From: Anisodus tanguticus | Taxonomy: Eukaryota; Streptophyta; Magnoliopsida; Solanales; Solanaceae | DNA: 64,000 nt | Reading direction: 5' to 3' | NCBI GenBank assembly: GCA_034509755.1 | Contig: CM067555.1 | Location: forward strand, 47,388,255 to 47,452,254 | Part shown: one piece after another, positions 1 through 9,552 of the stretch | Layout: each line of letters begins with the position of its first letter | Position numbering within the stretch: position 1 is the stretch's first letter | Notes under the pieces: model-generated | Databases searched by the model: none | The model's input: only the letters and a program-made list of their open reading frames with translations | Told to the model about the DNA's origin: nothing | Program-made: the position numbers and the translations under genes

Positions 1-437
1 ACATATAGAAGAAATTTCTTAATACAAATACAAGGTTTGAGCGAAAGTTACTTCATTTGGCCGAACCTGTAGCTAAATGTTTGCTCTCCTCCCTGAAAAA
101 AAAGAAGTCATTTGCTATAACAAGTTAGTAATCTGAAAAAAATAAATTATATACTAATATTTGGAGCAAAAACTTCATTTCCTTGGTAACATTATTCAAG
201 CACTAGCAAATCTTTGTTTGTGACCTTTATTTGTCTAAAAGTCTGCACACTTCTTTGCCTATCTTCAGATGTGGATGATATTCGCCATATTGGTTTTTGT
301 TAAGTATTTGGAATGGGGATCTTCAATAATAACATGAAGGTGTAGGCATTATTGTGGGGACTAAGCATTAAATTGAGATTTAGTGGGACCAATATTACAA
401 GCTTCTGGAATAGAATGAGATTTTCGTAAAATTATTC
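1..437. other. AT-rich flank without a recognised gene
   Basis: I see no coding signal, RNA gene or repeat that I can name here. The last five bases before the next element (438-442, ATTAT) are its target-site duplication. Confidence 0.5.
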
Positions 438-442
438 ATTAT

Positions 443-649
443 TGAAAGATGGAATAATTTCCCTTGGGGATTCCTTTCATTATTCACAATATATATAGCT
501 GTACAAAGGTTGATTCCTAATATGATACGAATCCTAACTTACCTTACAAATGTTGATTCCTAATACAATTAGAATCCTAAGTTATCTTAAATATACATTT
601 ATCATAATTACAAAATATACAGAGAATATTCGGAGAATATTCGCTAATA
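443..649 (-). repeat. 3' LTR of the copia element at 443-5027
   Basis: In element sense it begins TATTAGCG and ends CTTTCA. It carries a 10-bp duplication (GAGAATATTC type, around 631-642) that the other LTR lacks, which explains the length difference. Confidence 0.9.
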
Positions 650-2349
650 TTGCCCCTCAAACGGAGCGGGAGGAGGCCGAACGCTCAGGCTGGATCGGAA
701 GTCGGCGAAGAGCTGTCGCGGTAGTCCCTTTGTGAAGATGTCTGCATACTGATAAGAGGAAGGCATGTGTAATATATTGACCTGACCACGGGCAACCTTC
801 TCTCGCACAAAGTGGATATCCATCTCAATATGCTTAGTCCGCCGATGTTGGACCGGATTATGAGACATATAGATGGCGAGATATGTTGTCACAATAGACT
901 ATAGACGCCTTGCGAGTGGACACCGGAGCTCTAAAAGAAGATTTCGAGCCACCGTATCTCGCAACTACATTAGCAACACCGCGATATTCTCGCTTCAAAG
1001 ACTTGAACGAGATAGTGTGGCCCGCCTCTTGGAGGACCATGAGATAAGATTATCCCCAAGAAATACACAAGACCACGAGGTGGAACGACGTGTGTCGGGC
1101 ATCCCGCCCAATCTGCATCCGTGTAGGCAAGTAACTTGGTTGGGGCAGGGGGTATAAGTGTAATCCAAAGTCTAGTGTGCCCTTAACGTATCCGATAATA
1201 CGTTTGAGGGCGGCAAAATGGGACTCTCGGGGTCGTGCATGAACGTACACACACATGCTGAACGACATATGTAATATCGTGCCTAGTGAATGTAAGATAT
1301 CGAAGAGCACCCGCTAGACTCCGATATAGAGTGGGATCGAAACCGGCGCACCGTCATTGGCACTAAGCTTGGATTTGGAGTCCACCGGAGTTGGCATAAT
1401 TTTACAATTTGTCATCTTGGCCCCGTACACTATCTCTTCGCATACTTACGCCGACACAGAACATAGTGGTCACAGATCCGTTACCGATATACCCAAAAAA
1501 TAACTTAGCTTGCCCAAGTCGGTCATAGCAAATTCGGCTTTGAGTAGAGCAATGATTTCATTCTTCAAACCGTCGATAAGGCAAGAAGAACAATGTCATC
1601 GACATATAATAGCAAATATGCAAAGGTCGCTACCTCGGTGAAAAGTGAAGAGAGAGTTATCACACTCGCTACATACAAAACCAATCTGCAGAAGATACCT
1701 AGCAAAACGATCATACCAAGCGCGGGTGCCCGTTTCAATCCATACAATGACTTCCCGAGACGACACACAAATCGCGGAGCTTCCGGATGAACAAAGCCGG
1801 GAGGTCGATGCATGTACACACACGCCTCTTTCAAATCCCCATGAAGGAATGCATTCTTGACATCAAGTCCGATGAATCGGCCAATGCATGCCCATAGCAA
1901 TACCGAGAACAAATCCGAATAGTGGCCGGTTTAACAACCGATCCGAATGTCTCACCACAATCAATACCCTCCTCGCCGATTAGTGCCATTGGCGACTAGT
2001 CTTGCCTTATACCTCTCTAAGTCACCACTGCTCTCGAACTTGTGCCGAAATAGCCACATACATCGGATAACATTCACACCTTCGGTCTAGGTACCAAATC
2101 CCAAGTGTTCTCGCTTGGTTAAAGCGTTAAATTCCTCGCACATGGCCGCATTCCAATTTGGGTCAAGTTTTGCTAGTTTTGGATTTTTTGGAATGGGTGA
2201 TAAGGTTTGTGTGGAGAGATTGAAGTGAACCTTGGGTTTGAAGATCCCGTGTTGTGCACGAGTCTCCATACGATGAGACGGCAGTGGCGGTGGGTCGGCG
2301 CTGGGAGGTTGCTGGTCCACTGGTTCTGGACCAATGGGTAGCGGGGTCA
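644..2349 (-). pseudogene. copia reverse transcriptase and RNase H region, frameshifted
   Basis: The RT begins with LDPNWNAAMCEEFNAL near 2165 and continues in broken frames. From 1912 it shows LDVKNAFLHGDLKEA, KSLYGLKRAP and the catalytic YVDDIVLLA, which is intact. The RNase H/3' part appears at 1310-1050 (FAALKRIIGYVKGTLDFGLH) and 892-644 (HRRTKHIEMDIHFVREKV, then DIFTKGLPRQLF) just before the 3' LTR. RT and RNase H copy element RNA into DNA. Several frameshifts and short deletions disable it. Confidence 0.85.
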
Positions 2350-3909
2350 CCCGGACCGGTTTCGGTGACTCGACCGGGGCCGTAGGGGTGAGCAGGGAGC
2401 TGTTTGGGTGGTGCCGGACAGTGGCGATACTGTCGGAACAGTGGGCTGCTGTTGGTATAGATTTTGGATGATCGGGGACAAACTTGGTTCATCGAGAAAG
2501 ATGTAATCGGTGGTCTGAAATTTCCGGAGATTTGAAAAGGGAAAGGTTGTCTCGTCAAAGGTAACGTGATGTGAGACGATGATTTTGCGAGTAGCAATGT
2601 CATAGCACAAGTATCCCCGATGATTAGGAGATAGATCAAGGAAGACACATGGCAGAGTGCGAGGGGCAAGTTTGTGAGGTGCAAATGGAGGCCATGTTTG
2701 GGGTAGCATAAGCATCCAAAAATACGTAGGTGATCATATGATGGTAGCCTACGGTATAAGATTTCGGTAGGGGTCTTGTTTTGGAGTGTGCTAGTTGGTA
2801 AAATATTAAGAAGGGATTCTACCATTTTGACAGCATAGACCCAAAAAGGTGGTGGTAGGCAGGCATGAAATAGAAGTGTGCGAACCATGTTATTGATGGT
2901 ACGTATAATTCTTTCAGCCTTTTCATTTTGCGAAGAAGTATAGGGACAAGAAAAATGGAAAACCATGCCTTGTTTAGAACAGAAATTGTGAAATGCCGAG
3001 TTATTAAATTCACGTCCATTATCACATTGGAATGATTTGATAGATTTTTCAAATTGTGTTTTAATGAATTTGTGAAACTCGAGGAATTTTGTAAAAACTT
3101 CAGATTTAAATTTCAGTGGGTAAATCCAGACAAAATGTGAAAAATCATCCAAGAATACTAGATAGAATTTATGACCCAAAGAGCTAACAATCGGAGATGT
3201 CCACAAATCAGCATGAACAATATCAAAGGGAGAAAAAGTAACACTGTTTGATGACATAAATGGAAGACGAGTATGTTTGCCTAGTGGACAAGAAAAACAA
3301 GTGTTGGGCAATTTTCCCATTATTACATTGAATACGCTTAGAAGTCCTAAGAAAAGTAAAAACTGGGTCTCCGGGTGTCCGAGTCTGTTGTGCCAAGTGG
3401 AGGGAGAGATTGCCGCAAGGGATAGATGTGCTTGCGGTCCGACAAATGGAAGATTGAGTAAATGGGTAGAGGTCTCCCACACTATTGTGGCGTGTAAGAA
3501 TTTTCCCCGTATTGAGTTCTTTCACAGAAAAACCAAAAGGGTCAAATTCGACAGACACAGAATTATTGCTAATGAATTTTCTAACAGAGATTAAGTTTTT
3601 AATGATGTTAGGTGTGTATAGGACGTGGTTTAGGGAGAAAGGTGGGTGTGGATGTTTGGTGTGTGTGTTACCGTAACCTTCAATTGGAATGCGATGACCA
3701 TTGCCGACAATAATAAATTGAGGACACTTTAACCGATGTAGTTGAGATAGGTTACCTGACGACCGGGTGAGGTGAGATGTGGCTCCGGTGTCCATGTACC
3801 AATTGTCGTCGGGCTGTTGAAGGTTCACGGTGGTGTAGGCCTGGCCCAAATCGGTCCGGGACAAAGCCGCCGGGCCGCCTGCCGCTCGCTTGCTGGTGGT
3901 GGATTGCAA
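2350..3909 (-). pseudogene. copia protease and integrase region, frameshifted
   Basis: From 3909 the frame shows the aspartic protease signature WYMDTGATSHLT (Asp codon near 3790). The next frame, from 3482, gives the GAG-pre-integrase motif WHNRLGHPE, a CFSCPLGKH zinc-type motif, then integrase core residues in DIVHADLWTS, QCDNGREF and SSQNEKAERIIRTI. A further frame from 2715 holds the integrase C-terminal part (CVFLDLSPNHRGYLCYD). Protease would cut the polyprotein and integrase would join element DNA to the host genome. At least two frame changes separate these blocks, so no full polyprotein can be made. Confidence 0.85.
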
Positions 3910-4676
3910 CCAGGTGGTGCTTCGCTCGTCTGCTGGACATGCCGTGATGGCCGGTTGCTGCTGGCCGCAGGTGTTGCCATCCCGTCAACGGCTAACGCCT
4001 TTTGATTATGTTCCTCTTGTTTAGCACATCTAATTTCTTCCAACAATAGTTGTGAACGTGCCTTGTTGAAACTTGGGAGAGGGTCGGCTTGTTGAATCAT
4101 AGTTGCGAGTGTGTCATATTCACCTTTTGGTAAACCCTCAACAAGTTGAAGCACCATCTTGGTTTCGAAACAAGTCCCGACGTTGGATAGTTGATCGGTT
4201 ATGAGTTTCAGTTGCTTACAATATTCGGACATGTTGTTAAAATTCTCGAGGCGGGTATTATTGAATTGCTCTTCCAAATATACGGCTCGAGTATTTTTAT
4301 TGTCCTGAAAGATTTCTTCTAGCCGGACCCAAGTTCACATGCCGTAGCACCTGTTTTCATGACAGTGCACAACAGGTCTTTGGAGATGGTGCCGTAGATC
4401 CATTGTTTGACGATGACGTCAAGACGACTCCATTGAGTCCGTAACATCGGTGGGACGAGGAACATTCGTCAATATGATCGAGCACGTTGTATGCACATGC
4501 ATGAATGTAGAATAGTTCCATCCACATGGAATATTGACAGTCTTCTTGGTCAAGAATTATAGGGATAAAATTCTTGATGTTGTTAACGGCGAATGCCGGA
4601 TGAAAAGAAGATACTGAACGTTAAGAGGGGTTGTCAAGTGTGCCGGTGGATGAACCGAATTTGTGGGGGAAGACAT
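3825..4676 (-). pseudogene. copia gag, frameshifted
   Basis: The likely start ATG is at 4676 on the minus strand. The first part contains the copia gag N-terminal pattern (HPAFAVNNIKNFIP, then WMELF) but in more than one frame, so at least one frameshift lies near 4600. A clean stretch from 4277 to 3825 encodes the UBN2-like gag core, with NMSEYCKQLKLITDQLSNVG and a later LLLEEIR motif. Gag would package the element RNA in cytoplasmic particles. The break makes this copy non-functional. No CCHC knuckle is evident in the readable part. Confidence 0.8.
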
Positions 4677-4816
4677 GGTTGTCGCCCGCCGAGGAAGGGA
4701 ATTTTCTGGTTTGGCCGAAAAGGGAGGAAAGCAGATTTTTTTTCTTCTTCTGTGAAATCAGAAAAAAAAACTGCTAATTTCTGCCGAGAATGAGGAAGAG
4801 AAGAAATTTAGGTTTT

Positions 4817-4830
4817 AGGCTCTTGATACC
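4817..4830 (-). other. Primer binding site (initiator Met-tRNA type)
   Basis: Reads TGGTATCAAGAGCC on the minus strand immediately inside the 5' LTR. This is the usual copia site complementary to the 3' part of methionine tRNA. Confidence 0.85.
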
Positions 4831-5027
4831 ATGAAAGATGGAATAATTTTCCTTGGGGATTCCTTTCATTATTCACAATATATATAGCTGTACAAAGGTT
4901 GATTCCTAATATGGTACAAATCCTAACTTACCTTACAAATGTTGATTCCTAATACAATTAGAATCCTAAGTTACCTTAAATATACATTTATCATAATTAC
5001 AAAATATACGGAGAATATTCGCTAATA
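4831..5027 (-). repeat. 5' LTR of the copia element at 443-5027
   Basis: About 98 percent identical to 443-649 apart from one 10-bp indel. It is directly followed, in element sense, by the primer binding site at 4830-4817, and flanked outside by the ATTAT duplication. Confidence 0.9.
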
Positions 5028-5032
5028 ATTAT

Positions 5033-5230
5033 GAATCTTACTACGAATTTGATTGGTAGGTTCAATGGAACGCGCATGAGGTTCATTAACTTATTATTTA
5101 ATACGAATTGATGAAATAACAGAATTAAAAGGATGAAATTATGTCCTTTCATGATAAGCTTATACTTCATCTTTTTTTGTTAATTTTAGTCCTTATTTTA
5201 TGATAAGCTTGACAACACTATTTCTTTATC

Positions 5231-5262
<32 letters not shown>

Positions 5263-6183
5263 TTGGTACTTATTTGAAGTTCCATAATTCTGTAGTTAGA
5301 TTTGGAATTCACCTCAAATTTGTAGAAGGAATTTCACAACTGTTTTAGAATAAATTTTCCCAATTCCAATCACAAAATTGCTTCCAATGAACTTAGAAAT
5401 GGGTGATTTTCAGTGCACAACCTCTTCTGAACCAGAACAAGAAAGAGCTCATAACCACTTATGAACAACTCTTCTCAACTTAAGGCGTGTCTATTCTTAC
5501 TAGAAGTCTAGTCTCTCTCAGTTCTAGTTTCGATCTCTAACTAAATTACTTAATAGGCCGGAAAAGAGACATTCAGACAATCCAATTTCCAATCTTAAGA
5601 ACCGAACTCAAAAGAGAAAAGAAGACCGGACTAAGAAATCTCACTTTCGACGATTGAACTTGACATTTATATCCAGATTGGAACTGAACTTAAACGTCTT
5701 TGGTGCCCTGTGAGCATATCTTTAAAGTCAAAACTTATTAAATTTGGAATTTTACTCTTAGAGCAAACAAGGTCAAAAATTCAATATCAACCCCTCCAAG
5801 GTCATTTTTGTAAATTAGGCAGAATTCCAACTAACCAATTAATTCTCTCTTTCTCTTAGGCATAATACATGAACACATCATCAAACTTGACCTAAACTGA
5901 CAAGTATATCCTCCAATTTTGGGTGTATATAAGTATGAACCTCAACTTGTATAAAATTAAACACGTAAACACAAATGCTAACGTGACACATAAATTTTGA
6001 GGTGTCTAGATGATCATTTTGTAAGTTGAAAGGTTCAACTGATAAAGTGGAGACACGTTGATATCCCTACTTGTGCACATCCAAAGTTGGAAGAGGACAT
6101 ACTTTCCGGTTGAAGCTAAATTTGAGGCATGTTTATGTATTACACATTTCTCTTATCTAAACAACTTACTCAATTCAACAACA
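5033..6183. other. Intergenic, AT-rich, with a poly-T run and a MITE-like patch
   Basis: Contains a 26-base T run at 5231-5256. Around 5866-6050 there is a sequence of the type TAGGCATAATACATGAACAC that resembles the start of another patch at 11690, suggesting a shared small repeat. No gene recognised. Confidence 0.45.
5231..5256. repeat. Poly-T homopolymer, 26 bases
   Basis: An uninterrupted run of T seen directly in the sequence. Confidence 0.9.
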
Positions 6184-6838
6184 ATGGCAGTTCCAATTTC
6201 ATTGTCTCTCTCAAAACTTCACTTTCTTCCAAAACCAAAACAAACCCAATTCTCCTTATCAACTAAGAAAGCATTTGGTACGAAGGAAAATGTTTTTTAA
6301 TTTTTTCATGTTTGGTTGGTCAAAATGTCTTAGAAAATATTTTTTTAAGAAAACAAGTTCCTTCAAAATGTGAAAAATGATTTCCCTAATGAAAGTATGG
6401 AAAATAAGTCTATAAGTGACATTCCAACTTTATTGTCACCTATCCACCCACCCAATGCCCCCAACCCCTTCACCATCTCACCCCTACCACCCACTCCCCA
6501 CCCATCCCACCCCCATAGTATTTTGTTAGATTATATATAAATGCTCTTAGGATAATATTTTTTGCTTACATACTAAACACTAAAGAATAAGTAAAAAATC
6601 CACTTATTTTTCAAGAAAATATTTTCTAGGAAAGCATTTTTCATGAAAAATATTTTCTATACCAACCCCCTAAAGCTCCAAACTTTATCTTTTCTGCAAC
6701 AAAAAAGACCCATTTTGCAACACCCATTATCACCAGTAGTTCATCACAGAACCTAAAATATACTCCAACAATTTTGGGTCTCTCTGGACGTGCTTTTACA
6801 ACCCTAATGGTGGACCCTCTAATTATACAAATTAACAC
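6184..6838 (+). pseudogene. Possible remnant of a plastid-targeted protein gene, split by a MITE
   Basis: An ATG at 6184 opens a 31-residue stretch rich in Ser, Lys and Thr with no acidic residue (MAVPISLSLSKLHF at the start), which looks like a chloroplast transit peptide. It is cut at about 6276 by an inverted-repeat element. On the other side, from about 6663, the frame reads on without a stop for more than 50 residues, again rich in Ser and Thr (SATKKTHFATPIITSSSSQN), up to about 6838. If the insert is taken as 6277-6662 the two parts are in frame. I do not recognise the protein, and no downstream exon is visible because a copia relic follows. Known: transit peptides have this composition. 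Inference: this is a decayed or partial gene. Confidence 0.35.
6277..6663. repeat. MITE-like insertion with imperfect terminal inverted repeats
   Basis: The left end GGTACGAAGGAAAATGTTTT matches the reverse complement of the right end (GGTATAGAAAATATTTTT) imperfectly. The 387-bp body is AT-rich and non-coding. No clear target-site duplication was found, so the superfamily is undetermined. Confidence 0.5.
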
Positions 6839-6857
6839 TCTAATAAGCTGTAAAACC

Positions 6858-8069
6858 TTAAGCATATGTTCCAATTGATGTTGACGTGTATTGACTAAAT
6901 GATGAGGCTCCATGTGTTTTTGTGTACATTGCACCTTCAAAATTCCCAGATCCTGTCATTGGATGAGTGCCTAATATCCCAGTAGTAGCAGCAACACTTT
7001 TTTTACTTTCATCACTAACTATCATAGAGTAGGCTTGGTTTATTGTTGGTAAGGGACTAGTCATTTAAACTTGACTCCTGGCTTGGCAATAGGTATGATT
7101 TAGTCCCACTAAGAATTGAAACAACATTAACTTTTGCAAATGCAATATGAAATCTTTTGATTTTGGACACTTACAAGCAAGAGCAGGTACAAGATCTTCA
7201 AACTCTTCCCACAGTTCTTTCAATCTAGAGAAATCGACAGAAATAGATGCATTTCCTTGGGATAAAGTGGCTATTTCTTTGTGAAGATTAAAGGTGAGTG
7301 AACCATCTACTTTACTGAATCTTTCTTGAAGATCCATCCACACAATCAGCCACAGAAACGTACATTATCCCTCTAAGTAAGTTCTTGGATACATAATTCG
7401 TAATCCAAGAGAGTATTATTGCATTAACTCTCCCCCAATGATCCCACATGTGTTTAGGGAATTTTTTTTACTATGAATTCCATCTACCATCCCTAACTTG
7501 TTTCTACCAGGCAAAGAAATTTTCATAAATCTAAGCCAGAGAAAATAGTTCTCAATACCTGTTAACCGGAAGGAAATAATTTGTATCCCACTCACATCTG
7601 ATGAGCGTAGCAAGAGAGGATAGTTGTAGTCGATCCCATTGTCTTGATTCATTTGATTTCCAGTTCCTGAACCACTAGTTGAACCATTTAGTGTGATGTT
7701 ATTCAGAGGGATTCCATTCAAGATAGGCTGAATGTTAAATATACATGTGATATACACTTACCATAAGTACTACATATCACGGTTTGGTCAAGGTTTTATA
7801 GTTGTTCAACCCGTGATATACACGGTGATATATCACGATTTAGGGCAGATTTTAGGTAATATTTGTTGTAATATTTTAGTGTAAATATTGTATTAATTAG
7901 TATTGTACACTTACCATAATTATAAAATTCTTGTATTATTAGAATAGGGTTTTGGGAGTAGAATAGGAATATGATTCTATTATGGAAAATTGTAAATTGT
8001 ATATATACTCTTTAATTAATGAAAATAATCAAGAGATTATTTCTTTCACTGAGAACTCGTATTTTCCAT
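6858..8069 (-). pseudogene. copia gag (Copia-like N-terminal domain), interrupted by a solo LTR
   Basis: The start ATG is at 8069. Seven codons later the frame meets the solo LTR at 7733-8048 and resumes in the same frame on the far side, with IQPILNGIPLNNITLNG, then the N-terminal-domain pattern YPLLLRSSD and RFMKISLPGRNKLGMVDG (down to about 7416). The gag core continues in other frames at 7343-7065 (MWMDLQERFSKVDGSLTFNL) and 7064-6858 (LPTINQAYSMIVSDESKKS). Lesions therefore include the insertion and at least two frame changes. No protease or later domain follows. Confidence 0.7.
7733..8048 (+). repeat. Solo LTR of the same copia family as 24458, 38282 and 59253
   Basis: 316 bp starting TGTTAAATATACATGTG and ending TTTCTTTCA, flanked by CTGAA (7728-7732) and CTGAG (8049-8053), a target-site duplication with one mismatch. 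It shares the block GTACACTTACCATAAT and the A/T-rich end with the LTRs of three plus-strand elements in this window. No internal sequence remains, as expected after LTR-LTR recombination. Confidence 0.8.
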
Positions 8070-8173
8070 TTTCCACTGAGAAATGAGCGGAAGCAATTTT
8101 GTATTTCTTAGATAGAGAAATGAATTTAATTTTCGATGAACTTTGAATCTGATTGATCAAAGCTCTGATACCA

Positions 8174-8610
8174 TGTTATAATATGAGTATAGGAGAGATG
8201 GATTAAGATCATAAGAAGAGGAAGAACTCCAAAGATGATGAAGAAGAAGTGTACATAAGTAGTTATGTAAGTCCAAATATGATTTTGCTATCAATACTCG
8301 GTGTGCATACGAGTGTCAAATAGGCGGGGTGGGTTGAACTAATAAAGCCCACATGATTCTTTTTGTGTATGTGTCTCCACAATATAAGTAAAGATAATTA
8401 TATATCAAGCGGCCGCGTAGACGAACAAAGGCTGTACGCTGGGACTGGGAGCCTTCATGCCATCACTCCACCATTTTCATAATCATCTAGCTGAATCATA
8501 GGTTCTGATACCAATTGTTGCGCTAAAACAACACAAAGAGACTCTTAACATGAAATTGTTCGCTTTGGACCAAGCTCAAACAACTTACTCCAAAATGATT
8601 TACATCATCA
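8174..8610 (-). other. LTR-like remnants with a second minus-strand primer site
   Basis: LTR sequence of the gag relic begins at 8174. A second minus-strand primer-type site (TGGTATCAGAACC) lies at 8513-8501, so part of another copia 5' end may be here. Ends cannot be placed. Confidence 0.4.
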
Positions 8611-8929
8611 AGGGGTCGTTTGGTACATGGTATAAGCTGGAATATCCCAGCACTAACTTTGAAATTAATTTTGTATCATGTTTGGTACAAGGTATAAATT
8701 TATTCTGGGATAAATTTATACTTTATACCAAATAAAGTATAAAATGAAGCCCAAACTTAAAGATGGGATATCCGGTATCCCACCTTATCCCATTAATCTT
8801 GGAATTATTTTATCTCATCTAATTAGTCTCAGGATTATAATCCCGAGATTATAATCCCGGGATAATTTTGTTCATGTACCAAATAATTATAATTCCGGAA
8901 TAATTTTGTCTGCGTACCAAACAATCCCT
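8611..8929. repeat. MITE with 16-bp terminal inverted repeats
   Basis: AGGGGTCGTTTGGTAC at the left matches the reverse complement of the right end (AGGGATTGTTTGGTAC) with two mismatches. The 319-bp AT-rich body is non-coding and contains internal palindromes around GATTATAATCCCGAGAT. The target duplication is unclear. Confidence 0.75.
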
Positions 8930-9063
8930 AAGAGTATCTCGATACCTTTTCAATTACCAATATGAAATTTTGTTCGCACCGCGAATAAAATTAAGCAATA
9001 TTAAGATGTTGACTCTAGTGAGGTTCTTGGAAGATGTATTTACTCATTAGATGGACACTTACC

Positions 9064-9482
9064 CAACATGTTTCTCAACTGAGAAGTCGAAAGAGTTTAG
9101 TATTTTATTCACGTCAATAATGACAGATCCACATGGTACATTAGTACGAAGAAGGTTAAAGAGTACCCAACGTTAGATAGTTATGAGTAATATTATATGC
9201 ACAGAATTGGAAAAAAGGGAAATCATGGCGGCTAATTGGCCCTTAATTTATTCAATTATTTCCTTTTTTCTGGCAACATGTTGCTCAACTGAGAAGTCGA
9301 AAGACGTTAGTATTTTATTCACGTCAGTAATGACAGATCCACATGGTACATTAGTACGAAGAAAGTTAAAAAGTACCCAACGTTAGATAGTTATGAGTAA
9401 TATTATATGCACAGAATTGGAAAAAAGGGAAATCATGGCGGCTAATTGGCCCTTAATTTATTCAATTATTTCCTTTTTCCTG
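9064..9482. repeat. 210-bp tandem duplication within a segmentally duplicated block
   Basis: Two head-to-tail units, 9064-9273 and 9274-9482, each starting CAACATGTT and containing CATGGCGGCTAATTGGCCC. They differ at only a few bases. The wider block 9004-9497 is also homologous to 54636-54975, 1.3-1.6 kb upstream of subtilase copy 3, where the 210-bp unit occurs once and in diverged form. No coding function seen. Confidence 0.85.
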
Positions 9483-9552
9483 ACAAGGAATAATAGAATG
9501 TTTGACCAAATTTCTAAAATCTGCTTATTTTGAAAAAAATATTCAAAAGTAC

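Larger units (their letters stand above)
443..5027 (-). mobile_element. Ty1/copia LTR retrotransposon, nearly complete, degenerate coding region
   Basis: Two LTRs (207 and 197 bp) bound a 4.6-kb element read on the minus strand. The five bases ATTAT flank it at 438-442 and 5028-5032 and form a perfect target-site duplication. A methionine-tRNA type primer binding site lies at 4817-4830 and a purine tract (GAGGGG in element sense) sits just inside the left LTR at 650-658. Domains follow copia order: gag, protease, integrase, reverse transcriptase, RNase H. The LTRs differ by about four substitutions plus one 10-bp indel, so the insertion is fairly recent, yet every reading frame is broken. It can only move if supplied with proteins in trans. 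Confidence 0.93.
6840..8173 (-). mobile_element. copia relic: primer site and gag only
   Basis: On the minus strand a primer binding site (TGGTATCAGAGCT) lies at 8173-8161, next to LTR-like sequence starting at 8174 (TGTTATAATATG on the plus strand). Gag follows, then homology ends near 6840, so pol and the 3' LTR are missing. A solo LTR of another copia family interrupts it at 7733-8048. Confidence 0.7.

Noticed and set aside
6058..6183. Upstream extension of the frame that contains the ATG at 6184
   Set aside because: The added residues have no transit-peptide character and would start at a non-ATG codon. The ATG at 6184 is the better start.
8408..8417. GCGGCCGC site as a trace of cloning vector
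   Set aside because: An isolated 8-bp restriction site with normal plant sequence on both sides; no vector sequence seen.
9064..9482. Direct repeats that might suggest a CRISPR-like or satellite array
   Set aside because: There are only two units of 210 bp with no spacers, and the context is a plant genome. A local tandem duplication is enough.
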